A stretch of DNA of 64,000 bases. It comes from Cephalopachus bancanus (lineage: Eukaryota > Chordata > Mammalia > Primates > Tarsiidae). Made by a program: the position numbers and the translations under genes. The stretch is taken from assembly GCA_027257055.1 (NCBI GenBank), contig JAPVLO010000382.1, forward strand, positions 992,001-1,056,000, written 5' to 3'. This document shows positions 61,131 through 64,000 of this stretch, one piece after another. Positions within the stretch are counted from its first letter, which is position 1. Each line of letters opens with the position of its first letter. Under the pieces are notes generated by a model, which was not told the origin of the DNA, did no database searches, and saw nothing but the letters and a program-made list of their open reading frames with translations.

Positions 61131-61429
61131 AAAATGGATGAGCAAATGGACCAACCTGGTTTCTGTAGGGCTAGGTAACACCTCAATCCATGTGTACATC
61201 ACTGTGCTAACTCAGGGTTCATGGATTTACTGGTCATTAAGTTGCCACTGTCATAATCCCAGCACACACACAGACACACAGAAAGCCTTGCTGCTTTACT
61301 GTTAATTTCGGTCTAGTCTGGTCCTGATGTAATTTTTCTCTACATACATTTTATTTAGGAGTCAATTTATTTCATCTTGTATTATTTAGTACTTTACTTG
61401 GAAAGAACTTTTCAATCATTGATTAGATA

Positions 61430-61560
61430 TTCTTCTGTGAGACAGATGAGTATTGTTGGACCTATTTTACAATGAAGAAACTGAAGCCCAAAAATGTTCA
61501 ATGACTCACTGAGGATTAAAGATAAGGCCAATATTAAAACCTTCAGCTACTCATCTTTGC
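61430..61560 (-). mobile_element. MIR SINE, antisense
   Basis: ACCTATTTTACAATGAAGAA, ACTGAAGCCC and GACTCACTGAGGATTAAAGA follow reversed MIR. Confidence 0.6.
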
Positions 61561-61789
61561 ACCCTCAGATTAACCCAGGTCAAATATTTCCAATGAGAAA
61601 GCCAGGGTTTGTGGATCAGCATAAGATAACCTAAAATAAGTTGGATCCAGAAAACCTGAAGGTCTACATTTCAAATACTTATCCAAAACTACAAGAGTGG
61701 TATATTTTTTTTCCTTGAAAGTACTGTTCTTCAGTGCTAACTACAGCACAAGAAAAAGAAGATTGAATCCCCATGGTGAGGTGTTTCTT

Positions 61790-62069
61790 TTTTTCTTTTT
61801 TGAGTTGGCGTTTCACTCTGTCACTCAGGCACATTCATGGTCACTCCAGTGTCAACCTGCTGGGCTCAGGCAACCTATTGGCCTCAGCCTTCCAAGTAGC
61901 CGAAACTACAGGCATGTGTTACCACACCCGGCTACTTTTTAAAATTTTATTGTAGAGATGAGATCTCGCCAAGTTGCCCAGGCTGGTCTCGAACCCGCGG
62001 GCTCAGGCAATCCACTCCCCTCAGCATCCCAAAGTGCTGGGATTACAGGCTGAGCCACCGAGACTGGTC
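61790..62069 (-). mobile_element. Alu, transitional type, antisense
   Basis: In its own sense it has GCGGGTTCGAGACCAGC: the left side of the stem has changed but the right side has not. It also has CAACTTGGCGAGATC. Target duplication AGGTGTTTCTTT / AGGTGTTTATTT. Confidence 0.94.
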
Positions 62070-62147
62070 AGGTGTTTATTTTTCTAAGAAACAATAAGGC
62101 TGCAAGCTATTATCATTTATGTTACTAAAAATCTAAACATTCTAATT

Positions 62148-63479
62148 CTTTTATTTTTTTAATTGACAAAAATGGTATATATTTATGGTGTACAAAATGA
62201 TGTTTTGATATATGTTTAAAGTGTGAAATGTCTAAATCAAGCTAGTTGACATATACCTTACTTCACATACTTACGTGTGTGTAAGATGAAAACGTTTAAA
62301 ATATACTCCCAGAAATTTTCAAGTATGCATTACATTGTTATTAACTATATTCACCATGTTGTACAATAGTCTACTGAACTTATTCCCCTAGTCTAACTGA
62401 AATTTTGTATCCTTTGACCAACATTTCCTAATTCCTCCCATCCCCAGACTCCGGTAACTCTCTGCTTTTATGAGTTCAACTATTTTTAGATTTCTCATAT
62501 AAGTGAGACCATGACATGTTTGTCTTTCTGAGCCTGACTTATTTTACTTAGCATCATGTCCTCCAAATTCATCCAGGTTGTTGCAAATGCCAAGATTTCC
62601 TTTTTTGTTAAGCCTGAATAGTATGACAGTAAGTATATATAGCATGTTTTCTTTACCCATTCATCTGCTGATGGACACTTAAGTTGACTATATCTTGGCT
62701 ACTGTGGATAATGCTGAATGATTATGGGACTGCAGGTGTCTCCTCAATATACTGGTTACATTTCCTTTGGATATATGCCCAGAAGTGAGAATCCTGGGTC
62801 ATGTGGTAATTCTCTTTTTTTTTTGAGGAAATTCCATACTGTTTTCCATAATGGCTGTAATAATTTGCATTCTCACCCACAGTGTGCAAGGGTTCCCTTT
62901 TCCCCCAACTCCTCACCAACACTTATCTCTTGTCTTTTTTGAGAATAGCCCTTCTGACAGGTATGGGGTGATATCTCACTGTGCTTTTAATTTGCATTTT
63001 CTTGATGCCGCAATATTGTGTATTTTTCCATATACCTGTTGGCCATTTGCATGTCTTCTTTTGAGAAATGTCTTTTCAAGTCCTTTGCTCATTTTTAAGA
63101 ATCAGGTTATTTGTTTGTTTTTTGCTTATTGAGTTGTTTGCGTTCTTTATACATTTTGGATAGTAACTCCTTATCATATGTCTGGTTTGCAAATATTTCC
63201 TCCCATTCCATAGGGTTGTCTCTTTACTCTGTTGATTGTTTCCTTTGCTGTGCAGAAGCTTTCTAGTTTGATGGAACCCCATTTGTCTGTTTTTACTTGT
63301 GTTACCTGTGCCTTGGGGAAATATTAAAAGCATCTTTGCCCAAACCAATGGTATAAAGCTCCTCCCCTATGTTTTCTTCTAGTAGCTTTACAGCTTCTGG
63401 TTTTAGGTTTAAGTTTTTAATCCATTTGATTTGATTTTTGTACGTGGGGTAAGGTGAGGGTTAAAAATATTCCGTTCAA
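62148..63479 (-). mobile_element. L1 3' end, antisense, 5' truncated (L1MA-age)
   Basis: Reversed L1: ATATTTATGGTGTACAAAAT, CCATGTTGTACAATAGTCTA, CATATAAGTGAGACCATGAC, CCATACTGTTTTCCATAATG, GCCATTTGCATGTCTTCTTT and TCATATGTCTGGTTTGCAAA. Target duplication ATTCTAATT lies at 62139-62147 and 63480-63488. No open ORF2. Confidence 0.9.
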
Positions 63480-63488
63480 ATTCTAATT

Positions 63489-64000
63489 TGAGCAATACAG
63501 CCTGCCACTTAAAAGTACTGAAAGTGCCTTTTAAATTATAACACTTTATACAAATGTAAGATCCATCACAATGTAATAATTTATTTTCTTTCTAGTGTCA
63601 TTAGAGGTATAGCCTTCTTGACTTTCTGTCTTGAATTTTGCTTGATATTAATGAAAAGGTACAAATTCCTTAATGTTTCTAAGTTATTTAATAAAAGAAG
63701 GTAGTTAGAATTCTAAGGTGCTCTCCTGCCCAAACATGCTATAGCTGTATGAATATAAGTGACTACTGTGCTGTAATTTCTCTGATTAGACATTTCAGGA
63801 CGGTGAGTCTTTGCCATGTGAACAATTGCATAAAGTCCTTCACACCACTTCATATAAGAGGCCCTAGAAAAATTCCCATGACTTTCTGCATTAGCTCTCT
63901 TGAACACATTTCACTTCACATGACGCTCTTCTCCCTCTCACCTCCCTTCATCTCTCTGACCACTTTCACCTTGCCTCCCCTCTTCTAGTACCAATAAGTA
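63489..64000. other. Intronic, no recognised element
   Basis: End of the window. No repeat or gene recognised. Confidence 0.5.

Overview
The window is nuclear DNA from a primate. It is dominated by introns of one brain gene, GRIN2B, which runs on the minus strand. The only coding exon I can support is 8292-8890. It encodes GluN2B residues 138-337, part of the extracellular amino-terminal domain of the NMDA-receptor subunit. The splice sites are intact, and the 599-base length and phase match the known exon. Because the gene runs right to left, 1-8291 is the start of the downstream intron and 8891-64000 is part of the very large upstream intron. No other exon, RNA gene, promoter or CpG island was recognised.

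The rest is a layered set of transposons. The oldest are L3/CR1 (about 33.0-33.9 kb), several L2 and MIR copies, MaLR-type LTRs, a Tigger-like DNA element and two internally deleted mariner copies (11.8-12.7 kb minus, 60.1-60.7 kb plus). Then come old L1 and AluJ pieces, a 5'-truncated L1 with target duplications (53.07-55.93 kb), and about ten dimeric Alus of a derived type. These Alus are neither AluS/AluY nor the strepsirrhine type. AluJ is present, anthropoid Alus are absent, and a private Alu branch is abundant, so the best guess is a tarsier. That is inference, not proof.

Region by region: 1-8.3 kb is downstream intron with L2, one Alu and MIR. 8.3-8.9 kb is the exon. 9-16.7 kb is dense in nested repeats (Alu in mariner, Alu in LTR, Alu in L2). 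16.7-24.6 kb is repeat-poor and holds a large inverted repeat at 23.27-23.80 kb. 24.7-35 kb is sparse old repeats and the L3 relic. 35.6-37.9 kb holds a direct duplication, an Alu, L2 and MIR. 40-49 kb is Alus, L1, MIR and MaLR. 50.8-51.0 kb is a duplicated CT-rich unit. 53-56 kb is L1 with a nested Alu. 57-63.5 kb is AluJ, L1M, Tigger plus Alu, mariner, Alu and antisense L1.

I found no undescribed gene system. The observations most worth checking are paired stem-forming changes in both arms of the derived Alus, the 170-base-arm inverted repeat, the 190-base duplication spanning an L2/MIR junction, and the two mariner copies sharing one internal deletion.
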